Source of the DNA: Rhizobium sp. BG4 | GTDB taxonomy: Bacteria > Pseudomonadota > Alphaproteobacteria > Rhizobiales > Rhizobiaceae | Reading direction: 5' to 3' | DNA length: 64,000 nucleotides | NCBI RefSeq assembly: GCF_016864575.1 | Contig: NZ_CP044125.1 | Location: forward strand, 2,533,001 to 2,597,000 | In this document: one piece after another, positions 43,854 to 54,326 of the stretch | Position numbering within the stretch: position 1 is the first letter of the stretch | How the letters are laid out: every line of letters starts with the position of its first letter | The notes under the pieces: generated by a model | The model's database searches: none | Told to the model about the DNA's origin: nothing | Seen by the model: the letters and a program-made list of their open reading frames with translations, nothing else | Made by a program: the position numbers and the translations under genes

Positions 43854-44767
43854 GCCAGGATCTCGCCGCGCATGACGAAGACGCAGCTGCCGGAGATCCG
43901 GACATCGGTGACCGTGTCGCCGTTTTTCGTCACATCAACCTCGATGATGCTGCGGCGGCCCATCTCGACACCCTGCTCGATGGTGACGCGTTGCTGGCCG
44001 TCGGTTCCGGGCGCGCGGGAAACCAGATAGGCCGAGAGGGCAGCCGAGGCGCTGCCGGTCGCCGGGTCTTCGGCGACGTTGTCGAGCGGTGCAAACATGC
44101 GCGCGCGAAGGTGCCAGGGGTTCTCCTTCGAGCGCACATAGAGGAACAGCGAGAAGTCGTGATTGTTTTCGCTGCGGTTGCCAGCGGCTTCACGGAACAG
44201 GGCAGGGTTCGGCACCGCCGCGGCAAGCGCCTCCAGACTGTCGAGCTCGGCGACGGCAAATTCGAGGCCGACGGAGACGAAGAGCGGGCGGTGGAGCGCG
44301 GTGGCGATCTGGTCCGGCCGGATGGCGATGCAGCGGGCGATATCGGCTTCCGGGATCGTTGCGCCCGTCTGCAGCGGCTTCGGTGCGCGGATGGTCGCGG
44401 CGGTCACCTGCCCGTTGCTGCGGCGCAGGTCGACGTCGACGATGCCCGCGGCCTCCTCGAAACGCAGGCGATCGCCGACCGGCTTGCCGAAGATCTCGCT
44501 CTGCTGGCCGATGAAATAGGCGGTGCCGACATTCGGATGGCCGGCGAAGGGCACTTCCATGGTCGGCGTGAAGATACGGACATGCGCGGTGTTGGCCGGA
44601 TCCTTCGGCGGCAGGACGAAGGTGATTTCGGAATAGCCGAACTCGGCGGCGATCTTCTGCATCGTGCCGGTATCGAGCGCTTCGGCGCCGGTGATGACGG
44701 CGAGCGGATTGCCTTCGAAACGCGTGGAGGTGAAGACGTCGAGTGTTGTGTAGGAGAGATTGGGCAC
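43850..44767 (-). CDS. PhzF-family isomerase
   Basis: A 305-residue protein of the PhzF/DapF-fold family. It contains [17 protein letters not shown], then [12 protein letters not shown] with the catalytic Glu, and [10 protein letters not shown] and [15 protein letters not shown], the paired loops that close the active site. The family moves protons on small hydroxy or amino acids; with no phenazine genes nearby, the reaction is unknown. Length normal. It overlaps the small membrane protein gene tail to tail. Confidence 0.9.
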   Translation of the reverse strand: MPNLSYTTLDVFTSTRFEGNPLAVITGAEALDTGTMQKIAAEFGYSEITFVLPPKDPANTAHVRIFTPTMEVPFAGHPNVGTAYFIGQQSEIFGKPVGDRLRFEEAAGIVDVDLRRSNGQVTAATIRAPKPLQTGATIPEADIARCIAIRPDQIATALHRPLFVSVGLEFAVAELDSLEALAAAVPNPALFREAAGNRSENNHDFSLFLYVRSKENPWHLRARMFAPLDNVAEDPATGSASAALSAYLVSRAPGTDGQQRVTIEQGVEMGRRSIIEVDVTKNGDTVTDVRISGSCVFVMRGEILA

Positions 44768-44851
44768 GGCTGGCTCCCGTTCGGCTTTCCCAGATGTTTA
44801 GCCGGGAGCGCCTGTGACAGAAGGGGCAAACTTGTCGCCGTGACAAAGAAA

Positions 44852-44875
44852 AATGGGCGGCCCGGGCCGCCCATT
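44852..44875 (-). terminator. Terminator of fba (minus strand)
   Basis: A perfect 24-base palindrome with arms at 44852-44863 and 44864-44875. On the minus strand it is followed by TTTCTTTG. It lies just after the end of fba. Confidence 0.85.
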
Positions 44876-44880
44876 GTTGG

Positions 44881-45801
44881 TCAGACGAGGGCGCTCTCGC
44901 GCGCCGGAGACTTGTCGACGCTTGCCGCATAGATCTGGGCGATCGTTGCGGTCAGGCTTGCGTCGAATTCCGCGTCGCTCATCGAAACGCGCAGATTTTC
45001 CGCCAGTGCGCGCGAGAAGCTTGCGATCATGCCATGGTTATGGCTGAGCTTTTCGCAGGCGTCTTCGGTGTTGTATCCGCCGGAAAGGGCGACGACGCGG
45101 ATCACCGACTTGTGGGCGATCAACGGCGCATAGAAATCGGCAACCGTCGGGATCGTCAGCTTGATCATGACGTTGTCGCCTGCGGGAAGCCTGTCCAGTT
45201 CCTTGAGGATCTCGTCGCGCAGGATGGCTTCTGCTTCCTGCTTCGTCGGGCTGTCGATCGAGACTTCCGGCTCGATGATCGGGACGAGGCCGTGGCCGAT
45301 GATCTGACGCGCGACTTCGAACTGCTGCTTCACGACGGCGGCGATGCCTGCCTTGTCGGCATGGGCGATGACCGAGCGCATCTTCGTGCCGAATATTCCC
45401 TTTTCCCGGGCGCGGATCAGCAGCGCGTCGAGATCCGGCATCGGCTTCATCACCTGAGCGCCGTTTGCCTCAGCCTCAAGACCCTTGTCGACCTTCAGGA
45501 AGGGGACGACGCCGCGCTTTTCCCAGAGGTAGGACGGAACCGGCTGGCCGTTGACATCGCCATCCATGGTGCGCTCGAAAAGGATCGCGCCGATGACCTT
45601 GTCGCCCGAAAAGCTGGGCGCGCTCATGATGCGGACGCGCATGGCATGCACCAGGCGAAACATCTCGTCGTCGCCGGAGTAATCGGATTCATTCACGCCA
45701 TAGAGACGCAATGCCTTGGGCGTCGAGCCACCGCTCTGGTCCAGCGCTGCAATGAAGCCCGGTGCAGAGCTCATCTTATTCAACATCTTCGCGTCTACCA
45801 T
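44881..45801 (-). CDS. fba: Class I fructose-bisphosphate aldolase
   Basis: A 306-residue class I (Schiff-base) aldolase. The lysine that binds DHAP sits in NVMIKLTIP; ALDQSGGSTPKAL at the N-terminus and SVIAHADKAGI are also family blocks. It interconverts fructose 1,6-bisphosphate with DHAP and GAP and serves gluconeogenesis and lower glycolysis. It is read away from pgk on the same strand, and the 237-base gap before it holds an operator-like repeat. Cotranscription with pgk is doubtful because a pgk terminator lies between them. Confidence 0.93.
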   Translation of the reverse strand: MVDAKMLNKMSSAPGFIAALDQSGGSTPKALRLYGVNESDYSGDDEMFRLVHAMRVRIMSAPSFSGDKVIGAILFERTMDGDVNGQPVPSYLWEKRGVVPFLKVDKGLEAEANGAQVMKPMPDLDALLIRAREKGIFGTKMRSVIAHADKAGIAAVVKQQFEVARQIIGHGLVPIIEPEVSIDSPTKQEAEAILRDEILKELDRLPAGDNVMIKLTIPTVADFYAPLIAHKSVIRVVALSGGYNTEDACEKLSHNHGMIASFSRALAENLRVSMSDAEFDASLTATIAQIYAASVDKSPARESALV

Positions 45802-45904
45802 ACTGCTCCTATCCCCAAAGTTTGCGCACTACGCGCCTCAAGGCTCGCTGGCCGTCATTCGCGGATAACAGATGTTTATGGACGGGAGAATGGAAGGCTA
45901 AATC

Positions 45905-45940
45905 ATTGAAACGATTGAATTCGTTTCAATCGTTTGAAAG
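45905..45940. promoter_or_regulatory. Overlapping palindromes upstream of fba (LacI-type half sites)
   Basis: Arms ATTGAAACGA (45905-45914) and TCGTTTCAAT (45921-45930) are perfect; TTTCAA (45924-45929) and TTGAAA (45934-45939) form a second dyad sharing bases with the first. The repeated core around CG resembles LacI-family operators. It is about 105-140 bases before fba. Confidence 0.6.
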
Positions 45941-45966
45941 TTTGGGCAGTTTTAGTCACGCTGAGC

Positions 45967-45999
45967 AAAAGACCGCGGAAGCGATGTGCCTCCGCGGTC
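45967..45999 (-). terminator. Terminator of pgk (minus strand)
   Basis: Nine-base arms GACCGCGGA (45971-45979) and TCCGCGGTC (45991-45999); on the minus strand the stem is followed by TTTTGCTC. It lies 40-70 bases after pgk. Confidence 0.78.
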
Positions 46000-46038
46000 C
46001 TATCCACATGTAAAAATTGTCAAATCAGCGTTTGCTGA

Positions 46039-47238
46039 TTACTTGGCGGTGAGCACGGCAACGCCCGGAAGCACCTTGCCTTCCATCCATTCCAGGAAGG
46101 CGCCGCCTGCCGTCGAGACGTAGCTGAAATCGTCGGCAACGCCGGCGTGGTTCAGTGCCGAAACGGTGTCACCACCGCCGGCAACGGAGGTCAGCTTGCC
46201 GGCCTTGGTGCGCTCGGCAGCGTATTTCGCAGCCGCCACGGTCGACTTGTCGAAGGGCTCGATTTCGAAGGCGCCGAGCGGGCCGTTCCAGACCAGCGTC
46301 TGGGCGCGTTCGATCCAGGACTTGACGGCTTCGACCGACTTCGGGCCGACGTCGAGAACCATGGCATCGGCCGGGATCGCGTCGATGGCGACGATCTCGT
46401 TGGCCGCACCTGCCTTGAATTCGCGGGCGACGACGCCGTCCTCAGGCAGGATGATGGCGCAGCCGGCAGCGGCGGCTTCGATCATGATCTGCTTTGCGGT
46501 CTCGGCGAGGTCGTGCTCGCAGAGCGACTTGCCGACATTGGTGCCGCGGGCGGCGATGAAGGTGTTGGCCATGCCGCCGCCGATGACGAGGGCGTCGACC
46601 TTCTTCACGAGGTTCATCAACAGGTCGATCTTGGTCGAGACCTTGGCGCCGCCGACGATGGCAACGACCGGACGGGCCGGATTGCCGAGGCCCTTTTCCA
46701 GCGCTTCCAGCTCGGCCTGCATGGTACGGCCGGCATAGGCGGGCAGGACCTGGGCGAGGCCCTCGGTGGAGGAATGGGCGCGGTGGGCGGCCGAGAAGGC
46801 GTCGTTGACGAAGATGTCGCCGTTGGCGGCGAGCGCCTTGGTGTGATCGGCATCGTTCTTCTCTTCGCCCTTGTAGAAGCGGGTGTTCTCGAGAAGCAGG
46901 ATGTCGCCATCCTTCATCTTGGCAACGGCAGCGGCAGCGTCGTCGCCGATGGAGTCGGTCGCGGTCGCGACCGGCTTGCCGAGCACCTTGGAAACGTCAG
47001 GGGCGATCAGCGACAGCGACAGGTCAGCCGACGGGCCATCCTTCGGGCGGCCGAAATGGGCGAGCAGGATGACCTTTGCACCCTTTTCGGAAAGTTCGAG
47101 GATCGTCGGAGCCACACGCTCGATACGGGTCGCGTCGGTAACCTTGCCGTCCTTGACGGGAACGTTGAGGTCGACGCGGACGAGGACGCGCTTGCCGGCA
47201 ATGCCGTTGAGGTCGTCGAGGGTCTTGAAAGCTGGCAT
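46039..47238 (-). CDS. pgk: Phosphoglycerate kinase
   Basis: A 399-residue PGK. Family motifs: [15 protein letters not shown] at the N-terminus, [29 protein letters not shown], and the nucleotide loop [11 protein letters not shown] near the C-terminus. It transfers phosphate between 1,3-bisphosphoglycerate and ADP. It lies between gap/tkt (upstream on the same strand, with other genes between) and fba. Confidence 0.97.
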   Translation of the reverse strand: MPAFKTLDDLNGIAGKRVLVRVDLNVPVKDGKVTDATRIERVAPTILELSEKGAKVILLAHFGRPKDGPSADLSLSLIAPDVSKVLGKPVATATDSIGDDAAAAVAKMKDGDILLLENTRFYKGEEKNDADHTKALAANGDIFVNDAFSAAHRAHSSTEGLAQVLPAYAGRTMQAELEALEKGLGNPARPVVAIVGGAKVSTKIDLLMNLVKKVDALVIGGGMANTFIAARGTNVGKSLCEHDLAETAKQIMIEAAAAGCAIILPEDGVVAREFKAGAANEIVAIDAIPADAMVLDVGPKSVEAVKSWIERAQTLVWNGPLGAFEIEPFDKSTVAAAKYAAERTKAGKLTSVAGGGDTVSALNHAGVADDFSYVSTAGGAFLEWMEGKVLPGVAVLTAK

Positions 47239-47308
47239 GGGACTATCCGTTCGTTAGTGCCTTGGAAGGTGGCCGACCATACCAAGGATGCCCCACGACG
47301 CAAGGTGT

Positions 47309-49177
47309 TCAGCCGTGCTTTTCGCGTGCGTTTTCGTCGCTGTCGGCGGTGGATCCGCCATGCGCGGTAACGGCCATGTGACGGCCCTTCAGCCGGTCGC
47401 GAACACGCTGGATGATATCGCGCATATTGATGAAGATCGGCAGGGTGATCACCGGTTCGACGGCTTCCAGCGACATGCCGACCGAGCTGATGTGGTCCTG
47501 GTCGTCGAGATCGCGGACGATCAGGATGATCGAGCCGAGACGGACGCGATCGGCATAATCCGCCTTGCCACCGAGACGCTGCCGCATCAGCTCGGCGATC
47601 GTCAGACCCTTCTCGGATTCGTTCAGCAGGCCGGGTCCGTAGGCGGCGTCGAGATCGGCCGCCGGGCGCACCGGGGAGAGCGCGAAGGCGCCGAAGAAAT
47701 CGGCATCGTCCTCGTCGACCGGCGCCTTGCTGGCGAAGAGACGGTCGAGCAGGCGGGCGTAGCTCGGCACGATGAAGAGGTAGACGAGGTCATTCTCGCG
47801 CAGGCGCCCCGCATATTGATAGCGCAGCGACTTGCCGTCGCGGATGACGAGCGAGGGCGTTGCCCAGCGCGGGATGCGCTCGCCGCGCAGAACAGGGCTG
47901 TCCTTGATGACGCGGTAGGCGAGCAGCTCGTGATTGGCGCTGCCGGGCAGATCGATCTCGACCTTGTCGACGGCGCCCATGCGCGGGGGAATGATGAGGC
48001 CGAGTTTCTTCGCCACCGGCTTGATCGTCCAGCCCTGCACCAGCAGCGAGACGAGCACGATGATGAACGCGACGTTGAAATAGACATGGCCGTTCGGCAG
48101 GCCGCCGAGGATCGGCATGATGGCGAGCAGGATCGAGACGGCGCCGCGCAGGCCGACCCAGGCGACGAAGCCGATCTCCTGCTGGGTGTAGTCGAAGGGC
48201 AGCAGCGACAGCCAGATCGCCAGCGGGCGGGCGACGAAGATCAGGAAAAGCGCGAGCGCCACGGCAGGCAGGATGATCGCCGGAAACTGCGAGGGTGTGG
48301 CCAGCAGGCCGAGCACCAGGAACATGATGATCTGCGCCAGCCAGGTCATGCCGTCCTGAAAGCGCTTGATGGCGGCAAGGCCCGGAAGCTTGCGGTTACC
48401 GGCATAGATGCCCGCGACATAGACGGCGAGGAAGCCGCTGCCGCCGACGGCGCCGGTGAAGGCGAAGACCAGCATGGCAAGACCGAGCACGAAGATCGGG
48501 GTGAGGCCGCGGTCGGTGTCGAGGCGGCTCACCACCTGGGCGATCATCATGCCGCCGAGCATGCCGAGAATGACGCCGAGCCCCATTTCCTCGATGAAGA
48601 GGGCGAGCATGGAGAGGTTGATACCGGAATAGCCTTCGCCGCTGGCCAGCAGCTCGACGAGCACGATCGTCAGGAAGATCGCCATCGGGTCGTTGGTGCC
48701 GGATTCGACTTCCAGCGTCGAGCGCACCTTGTCGCGGATATTGATGCCGCCGATGCGCAAGAGTAAGAAGACGGCGGCGGCATCGGTCGAGGCGACGATC
48801 GAGCCGAGCAGCATGCCTTCCAGCCAGCTGAAATTGAGAAGCCAGGTCGCCGCAAAGCCGACGAGGGCCGCGGTCATCAGCACGCCGACGGAGGCCAGCG
48901 TCAGCGACGGGATCGCCGCGAGCTTGAAGGCCTGGATCGGTGTGCCGAAACCGGAATCGAAGAGAATGACGGCGAGCGCGATGGAGCCGAGGATATAGGC
49001 GAGATAGTTGTTGCTGAACTCGATGCCGAGGCCATCGACGCCGGCGAGCAGGCCGATCGCCAGGAAGAGCAGCAGCAGGGGGGCGCCGAAGCGGAAGGCG
49101 AGCAGGCTGGAGAAGGCCGCAAGAAGCACCAGCGCCGTCGAAACCAGCACGACGATATAGAATGCTTCCACGTCCAT
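47309..49177 (-). CDS. Potassium/proton antiporter, NhaP2/CPA1-type
   Basis: A 622-residue protein with twelve or so helices (FLAIGLLAGVDGLG and VESGTNDPMAIFLTIVL, which includes the ND ion-binding pair). The C-terminal 220 residues are an RCK/TrkA_C domain (LLAYRVIKDSPVLRGERIP) followed by a CorC/HlyC-like part (SIILIVRDLDDQ). It would move K+ or Na+ out in exchange for H+ under ligand control of the RCK domain. Length matches NhaP2/CvrA. It is not clearly linked to pgk. Confidence 0.92.
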   Translation of the reverse strand: MDVEAFYIVVLVSTALVLLAAFSSLLAFRFGAPLLLLFLAIGLLAGVDGLGIEFSNNYLAYILGSIALAVILFDSGFGTPIQAFKLAAIPSLTLASVGVLMTAALVGFAATWLLNFSWLEGMLLGSIVASTDAAAVFLLLRIGGINIRDKVRSTLEVESGTNDPMAIFLTIVLVELLASGEGYSGINLSMLALFIEEMGLGVILGMLGGMMIAQVVSRLDTDRGLTPIFVLGLAMLVFAFTGAVGGSGFLAVYVAGIYAGNRKLPGLAAIKRFQDGMTWLAQIIMFLVLGLLATPSQFPAIILPAVALALFLIFVARPLAIWLSLLPFDYTQQEIGFVAWVGLRGAVSILLAIMPILGGLPNGHVYFNVAFIIVLVSLLVQGWTIKPVAKKLGLIIPPRMGAVDKVEIDLPGSANHELLAYRVIKDSPVLRGERIPRWATPSLVIRDGKSLRYQYAGRLRENDLVYLFIVPSYARLLDRLFASKAPVDEDDADFFGAFALSPVRPAADLDAAYGPGLLNESEKGLTIAELMRQRLGGKADYADRVRLGSIILIVRDLDDQDHISSVGMSLEAVEPVITLPIFINMRDIIQRVRDRLKGRHMAVTAHGGSTADSDENAREKHG

Positions 49178-49461
49178 CCCCTTTCACATCCGCGCTGCGA
49201 TCCGCCCCCGGAAACGCAGCCATCTCTCAAACCTCGTCCGTTGCTTGCCTTCAGCCAGTAAACGGCAAAACAGGCCGGAAGGGTAGGCCTTGCGGCTTAA
49301 CCTTGCTTACCTGCGGCGTCATGCTGCTGAACGATGAACCGGACGGATCACCGCGCTGAATGCTACGGGAGAGATTCTCTATAAAGAATGTATAGGCAAA
49401 TCGGGCGAGAGCAGGGCAGGAGCAAATAAGCTTGCCGTTTTTGTCAAAGAAGTGCGGGCAC

Positions 49462-49959
49462 TTACGCTGAGGCGACCCGATAGCGCTTGTTGATGCGGTC
49501 GACTGGCGTCCCATCGCGCAGCGGCACATCCTTCGTGGTGCTGTAGGTCTCGAAGCCGATCTTGCCGTAATAGGCGAGACCGCCGGTATTGTCGGCGCGG
49601 ATCGTCGCGTTGATGAACTCTATATCGAGCGACCGGGCGGCCGTAAGTGTTGCCGCAAACAGCGCGGTGCCGACGCCGGGGATCTTGGGGCGTATGCGGG
49701 AAAACGTGCCGATGTCGGCCCATCCCTCGGGGAGGTCTCCGTAGCGGCTGATCTCCTGGAAACCGGCAAGGCGGCCTTCAGTTTCGGCGACATGGCAGGC
49801 AAAGATGGATGGTCCGTCGATGAACCATTCCCTGAACTCTGCGGGCGAAAGGGCAACCTCCATGGCGGTTGTGCCGCCAGCGGCGATGATCTCGTTGAGG
49901 AGCGCGGTGAGTTCTTCGGCGTCTGCCGCGCGTGCTTTTCGAATTCCGAGATCCACCAT
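49462..49959 (-). CDS. GNAT family N-acetyltransferase
   Basis: A 165-residue GNAT protein. It begins MVDLGIRKARAADAEELTAL; GFQEISRYGDLPEGWADIGTF and IPGVGTALFAATL contain the pyrophosphate-binding loop (here G-V-G-T-A instead of the strict Q-x-x-G-x-G/A). NTGGLAYYGKIGFET at the end is typical. It acetylates a small amine or a protein; substrate unknown. The start at 49959 is preferred over a longer frame that would read into the gap terminator. Confidence 0.87.
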   Translation of the reverse strand: MVDLGIRKARAADAEELTALLNEIIAAGGTTAMEVALSPAEFREWFIDGPSIFACHVAETEGRLAGFQEISRYGDLPEGWADIGTFSRIRPKIPGVGTALFAATLTAARSLDIEFINATIRADNTGGLAYYGKIGFETYSTTKDVPLRDGTPVDRINKRYRVASA

Positions 49960-49990
49960 GATGCCGTTCTCCCCTTTTCGGCCGTCATTT

Positions 49991-50020
49991 AAAACAAAAC
50001 GGCCCGGTTTCCCGGGCCGT
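49991..50020 (-). terminator. Terminator of gap (minus strand)
   Basis: Nine-base arms ACGGCCCGG (49999-50007) and CCGGGCCGT (50012-50020) around a TTTC loop; the minus strand continues TTTTGTTTT. It follows gap by about 30 bases. Confidence 0.85.
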
Positions 50021-50051
50021 TCTCTCGATCTGCTTTTCGCGAAAGCGAAGC

Positions 50052-51062
50052 TTAGATGAGCTTGGCGAAGGCGACTGCGGTGTCCGACATGCGGCTCGAG
50101 AAGCCCCATTCGTTGTCGTACCAGGACAGAACGCGCACGAAGTTGCCTTCCATGACCTTGGTCTGGTCGGTCGCGAAGATCGACGAGTGGCTGTCATGGT
50201 TGAAGTCGCGGGAAACCAGCGGCTCGTCGGTGTAGCCGAGGATGCCCTTCAGCTTGCCGTTCGACGCAGCCTTGATGGCTTCGTTGATTTCGCCGACGGT
50301 CGTAGCCTTCTTGGAAACGAACTTGAAGTCGACGACCGAGACATTCGGGGTCGGGACGCGGATCGACGTGCCGTCGAGCTTGCCCTTGAGGTGCGGCATG
50401 ACGAGGCCGACGGCCTTGGCAGCGCCCGTGGACGTCGGGATCATGGACAGGGCTGCAGCGCGGGCGCGATACAGGTCCTTGTGCATAGTGTCGAGCGTCG
50501 GCTGGTCACCCGTGTAGGAGTGGATGGTCGTCATGAAGCCGTGGTCGATGCCGACGGCGTCGTCGAGAACCTTCACGACCGGCACCAGGCAGTTCGTCGT
50601 GCAGGAAGCGTTGGAGATGACCAGGTGTTCCTTGGTCAGCTGGTCGTGGTTGACGCCGAAGACGACGGTCAGGTCGGCACCGTCGGCAGGAGCCGAAACG
50701 ATGACGCGCTTGGCGCCGGCCGTCAGGTGGGCAGCGGCCTTGTCGCGGGCGGTGAAGATGCCGGTGCATTCCATCGCGATGTCGACGCCGAGTTCCTTGT
50801 GCGGCAGCTGTGCCGGATCACGAACGGCGGTCACCTTGATCGGTTTGCCGCCGCCAACGGTGATCGTGTCGCCTTCGACCTTCACTTCGGCCGGGAACTT
50901 GCCGTGGATGGAATCGTAGCGCAGCAGGTGAGCGTTGGTCTCGACCGGGCCGAGATCGTTGATCGCGACGACTTCGATGTCGGTGCGGCCGGATTCGACG
51001 ATAGCGCGGAGAACGTTGCGGCCGATGCGGCCGAAGCCGTTGATGGCAACCTTTACAGTCAT
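50052..51062 (-). CDS. gap: Glyceraldehyde-3-phosphate dehydrogenase, type I
   Basis: A 336-residue GAPDH. The NAD-binding start [18 protein letters not shown], the catalytic Cys in [14 protein letters not shown], and the NADP/NAD-deciding region DLGPVE are all visible. The ATG at 51062 (MTVKVAING) gives the classical N-terminus; another ATG two codons upstream is possible. It sits about 60 bases after tkt in the same direction, so they are likely one unit. It oxidises GAP to 1,3-bisphosphoglycerate. Confidence 0.97.
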   Translation of the reverse strand: MTVKVAINGFGRIGRNVLRAIVESGRTDIEVVAINDLGPVETNAHLLRYDSIHGKFPAEVKVEGDTITVGGGKPIKVTAVRDPAQLPHKELGVDIAMECTGIFTARDKAAAHLTAGAKRVIVSAPADGADLTVVFGVNHDQLTKEHLVISNASCTTNCLVPVVKVLDDAVGIDHGFMTTIHSYTGDQPTLDTMHKDLYRARAAALSMIPTSTGAAKAVGLVMPHLKGKLDGTSIRVPTPNVSVVDFKFVSKKATTVGEINEAIKAASNGKLKGILGYTDEPLVSRDFNHDSHSSIFATDQTKVMEGNFVRVLSWYDNEWGFSSRMSDTAVAFAKLI

Positions 51063-51124
51063 GTGCATTCACTCCCTAGAGATGGGGCTTGCGGATAAGG
51101 TGGAGGAGCGCTTGCGCGCTCCCC

Positions 51125-53098
51125 TTAAAGCTTGGCTTCTGCAGCTGCGACGACGGCGTCGGCCGTGATGCCGAAATGCTTGAAGACGTCCTTGGCCGGG
51201 CCGGAAGCGCCGAAGCTCTTCATGCCGATGAAGGTGCCTTCCGGACCGATGAACGCATCCCAGCCTTCGCGAACGGCGGCTTCGACGGCGATCTTGACCG
51301 GCGAGTTGCCGAGTACTTCCTTGCGGTATGCGTCCGGCTGCTCGAAGAACAGCTCGGTGCAGGGGACCGAAACGACGCGGACGGAAACGCCCTTGGCTTC
51401 CAGCGTGGCGCGGGCAGCAACGGCGAGTTCGACTTCAGAGCCCGATGCGAAGATCGTGACCTTGGCGTCGGCCTTGCCGGCCAGCGTGTAGGCGCCCTTG
51501 GTGGTCAGGTTCTCTTCCGAATATTCGGTGCGAACCGTCGTCAGGTTCTGACGGGTCAGCGCCAGAGCGGTCGGGCGGTTCTTGGTCTTCAGCGCGATCT
51601 GCCAGGCTTCCGCCGTCTCGGTGACGTCTGCCGGACGGAAGACCAGCAGGTTCGGTACGGCGCGCAGGCTCGGGACCTGTTCGACCGGCTGGTGGGTCGG
51701 GCCGTCTTCGCCGACACCGATCGAGTCATGCGTCAGCACGTGGACGACACGGATGCCCATCAGGGCGGCGAGGCGGATCGGCGGGCGGCAATAGTCCGAG
51801 AAGATCATGAAGCCGCCGCCGTAGGGGATCAGACCGCCGTGCAGGGCGATACCGTTCATGGCAGAGGCCATGCCGTGCTCGCGGATGCCCCAGTGCATGT
51901 AGCGGCCGGCGAAATCCGTCGGGGTGATCGAGACCATCTGGCTGGTCTTGGTGTTGTTCGAGGGCGTCAGGTCGGCGGAGCCGCCGAGCGTTTCCGGCAG
52001 CAGGCCGTTGATGACTTCGAGCACGTCCTCGGACGCCTTGCGGGTGGCGACGGTCGGCTTGGTCTCAACGATCTTCTTCTTCAGGTCGCTGATCGCGGCG
52101 TCGAAGCCTTCCGGCAGGTCGCCGGCGAAGCGGCGGCTGAACTCGGCCTTGTGGGCCGACTTTGCGAGGCCAGCTTCCCAGGACTTGACCAGATCGACCG
52201 AGCGGGCACCGGCGGTGCGCCATGCGTCGAGAACGTCAGACGGAATGACGAAGGGTTCGGCTTCCCAGTTCAGTGCCTTGCGGGTAGCAGCGATTTCTTC
52301 GGCGCCGAGCGGCGAACCGTGAACCTTGTGGCTGCCGGCCTTGTTCGGAGCGCCGAAGCCGATGACGGTCTTGCAGGCGATGAAGGTCGGGCGGTCGGAC
52401 TTGTGGGCTTCTTCGATCGCAGCGGCGATCGCAGCCTGGTCGTGACCGTCGACTTCGATGGTGTTCCAGTGAACCGCCTTGAAGCGCATGATCTGGTCGG
52501 TCGAGTCCGACAGCGAAACGGCGCCGTCGATGGTGATCGAGTTGTTGTCCCAGAAGAGGATCAGCTTGTTCAGCTTCAGGTGACCGGCAAGAGCGATCGC
52601 CTCATGGCTGATGCCTTCCATCAGGCAGCCGTCGCCGTTGATGACGTAGGTGTAGTGATCCTGCAGGTCGGAACCGAATTCCTCGCGCAGCTTGCGCTCG
52701 GCGATCGCCATGCCGACGGCATTGGCAATGCCCTGGCCGAGCGGGCCGGTCGTCGTTTCGATGCCGGTTGCGTGGCCGTATTCCGGGTGACCGGCGGTCT
52801 TGGAGCCGAGCTGGCGGAACTGCTTCAGGTCCTCGATCGACATGTCCGGATAGCCGGTCAAATAGAGGAGCGAGTAGAGGAGCATCGAGCCGTGGCCGGC
52901 GGAGAGGACGAAACGGTCGCGGTTCGGCCAATGCGGCTTCTTCGGGTCGAAGCGGAGATACTTGCTGAAGAGGACGGTGGCGACATCAGCCATGCCCATC
53001 GGCATACCCGGATGGCCGGAATTGGCCTTTTCGACTGCATCCATGGCGAGGAAGCGGATCGCATTTGCCATCCGGTCGTGTTGTTCAGGAGAGGTCAT
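51125..53098 (-). CDS. tkt: Transketolase
   Basis: A 657-residue transketolase. The thiamine diphosphate site is [13 protein letters not shown] with NDN-type NN at [11 protein letters not shown], and [17 protein letters not shown] lies in the second domain with the Glu that activates the cofactor. [15 protein letters not shown] is another family block. It moves two-carbon units in the pentose phosphate pathway (and the Calvin cycle where present). The start at 53098 ([16 protein letters not shown]) was chosen over one in the upstream gap. It leads the tkt-gap pair. Confidence 0.97.
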   Translation of the reverse strand: MTSPEQHDRMANAIRFLAMDAVEKANSGHPGMPMGMADVATVLFSKYLRFDPKKPHWPNRDRFVLSAGHGSMLLYSLLYLTGYPDMSIEDLKQFRQLGSKTAGHPEYGHATGIETTTGPLGQGIANAVGMAIAERKLREEFGSDLQDHYTYVINGDGCLMEGISHEAIALAGHLKLNKLILFWDNNSITIDGAVSLSDSTDQIMRFKAVHWNTIEVDGHDQAAIAAAIEEAHKSDRPTFIACKTVIGFGAPNKAGSHKVHGSPLGAEEIAATRKALNWEAEPFVIPSDVLDAWRTAGARSVDLVKSWEAGLAKSAHKAEFSRRFAGDLPEGFDAAISDLKKKIVETKPTVATRKASEDVLEVINGLLPETLGGSADLTPSNNTKTSQMVSITPTDFAGRYMHWGIREHGMASAMNGIALHGGLIPYGGGFMIFSDYCRPPIRLAALMGIRVVHVLTHDSIGVGEDGPTHQPVEQVPSLRAVPNLLVFRPADVTETAEAWQIALKTKNRPTALALTRQNLTTVRTEYSEENLTTKGAYTLAGKADAKVTIFASGSEVELAVAARATLEAKGVSVRVVSVPCTELFFEQPDAYRKEVLGNSPVKIAVEAAVREGWDAFIGPEGTFIGMKSFGASGPAKDVFKHFGITADAVVAAAEAKL

Positions 53099-53439
53099 GG
53101 CTATTCCACGGGTTCCGGGTGTCGGGGGATGGCCTCGAGCCTTCTGAAGACCATCGATGAGAGCGGGGTGACACATAGCAGTTGGAACGGCCAAGTCAAT
53201 AAATTGCGGGCCGAATCCGGGCCGGGTGCGACGATTTTTAACATTTGACCATCAAATTTTACAAAAGACCAATCCGTTGGGAAGACTGCTTCAATTTCGG
53301 TCATCCACAGAATAGGCCGTGTATCCCCATATCCCGTTTATTGACGGGCAGTTGGCTAGCTGCATATCCTCTTGAAAACACTGAACCGGCACCCTTTGCC
53401 GATTCGCCAGGTCTTCTGCGGGAACACCGGACTTAAGAC
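53099..53439. promoter_or_regulatory. Promoter region between tkt and the DUF4164-zapA operon
   Basis: This 341-base gap has no gene that I can support. An AT-rich core holds a perfect small dyad with arms ATTTGA (53243-53248) and TCAAAT (53252-53257). It must contain the divergent promoters of tkt and of DUF4164-zapA. Confidence 0.5.
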
Positions 53440-53715
53440 ATGACGCCCACAGGCACTGCCATGGAAACCGCGCTGAGCGAGCTCAAACAGGCCATCTCCG
53501 GCCTGGAGAATGCCGTCGACATGCGCATCGAACGCCAGCGCGAGCAGGGCGACATCGAGAGCGAAGTGCGCCGGGTCCATGCCGACCGTTCGAAGCTGGC
53601 GCAGGAGCTGGATCAGGCGGAATTCCGTGCGAACCGCCTGGAAGAGGTCAACCGCGAGGTCTCCCGCCGTCTGGTAACGGCGATGGAAACCATCCGCGCG
53701 GTTCTGGACCGGTAA
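53440..53715 (+). CDS. DUF4164 family coiled-coil protein
   Basis: A 91-residue helical, charged protein (MTPTGTAMETALSELKQAIS at the start) matching DUF4164; ELDQAEFRANRLEEVNREVS suggests a coiled coil. Function unknown; because it sits 13 bases before zapA in rhizobia, a link to Z-ring assembly is plausible but is inference. A second ATG lies eight codons in (53461). Confidence 0.85.
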   Translation: MTPTGTAMETALSELKQAISGLENAVDMRIERQREQGDIESEVRRVHADRSKLAQELDQAEFRANRLEEVNREVSRRLVTAMETIRAVLDR

Positions 53716-53728
53716 AGGAAGCAGCGAT

Positions 53729-54106
53729 ATGGCGCAGGTGACGGTAACGATTGACGGCAAGGCCTATCGCATGGCTTGCGAGGAAGGCCAGGAAGGCCAT
53801 CTGACGGATCTCGCCAACCGCTTCGACGGCTATGTCGGCCACCTCAAGGGCCAATTCGGCGAAATCGGCGATCTCAGGATCACGGTCATGGCCGGTATCA
53901 TGGTGATGGACGAGATTGCCGAGCTGACGCGCAGGGTGGCGGGTCTTGAGGCCGAGCTCGAAGGTCTGCGCAGCAATCGAGACACCGTGGTTGCTGCGAC
54001 GGCGCGCACCGAGGAAACGCTGGCGCAGGCGCTCGACGAGGTGACGAACCACATCCGCATCATCACCGAAAAGCTCAACAACCGGGCGCCGGCCGAGCTG
54101 AATTAA
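53729..54106 (+). CDS. zapA: Cell division protein ZapA
   Basis: A 125-residue ZapA. The N-terminal MAQVTVTIDGKAYRMACEEGQEGHLTDLANRFDGYV... head matches (recognised from the first 20 residues, VTIDGKAYRMACEEG and LANRFDGYVGHL), and a C-terminal coiled coil follows (LTRRVAGLEAELEGLRSN). It bundles FtsZ filaments at midcell. It is directly followed by 6S RNA, a widely conserved pairing. Confidence 0.92.
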   Translation: MAQVTVTIDGKAYRMACEEGQEGHLTDLANRFDGYVGHLKGQFGEIGDLRITVMAGIMVMDEIAELTRRVAGLEAELEGLRSNRDTVVAATARTEETLAQALDEVTNHIRIITEKLNNRAPAELN

Positions 54107-54164
54107 TTCGCCGGGACAGCACGCGCTGCCACTGGCGCAGTCCTCAGAACCTCCTTATATATTG

Positions 54165-54305
54165 CCTGCGATCTGCGCCTCTCGACAGGAACCACAATCC
54201 CTGGGGCCATACTCGATCCAAAGGGAGCTGTCCCTGACCAGGCCCGTGGGCTTGGACATATGGCGCCCACCTACGTTTGTAGGCACCCAGGATCGTAAAC
54301 ATCCA
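54165..54305 (+). ncRNA. ssrS: 6S RNA
   Basis: The region after zapA holds the 6S RNA seen in many bacteria. A TATATT box (54158-54163) precedes the start. The RNA shows the central-bubble flanks TCCCTGGGGCC (54198-54208) and GGCCCGTGGG (54241-54250) and a closing stem with GCGATC near 54168 and GATCGT near 54291. The text AAGGGAGCTGTCCCTGACC between them matches alphaproteobacterial 6S. It mimics an open promoter and binds housekeeping RNA polymerase. The 5' and 3' ends are approximate. Confidence 0.83.
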
Positions 54306-54326
54306 TCGGTTGCCGCGGATCGCACT

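Noticed and set aside
45971..45999. Attenuator of fba
   Set aside because: The stem is followed by T residues only on the minus strand just after pgk, so a pgk terminator explains it.
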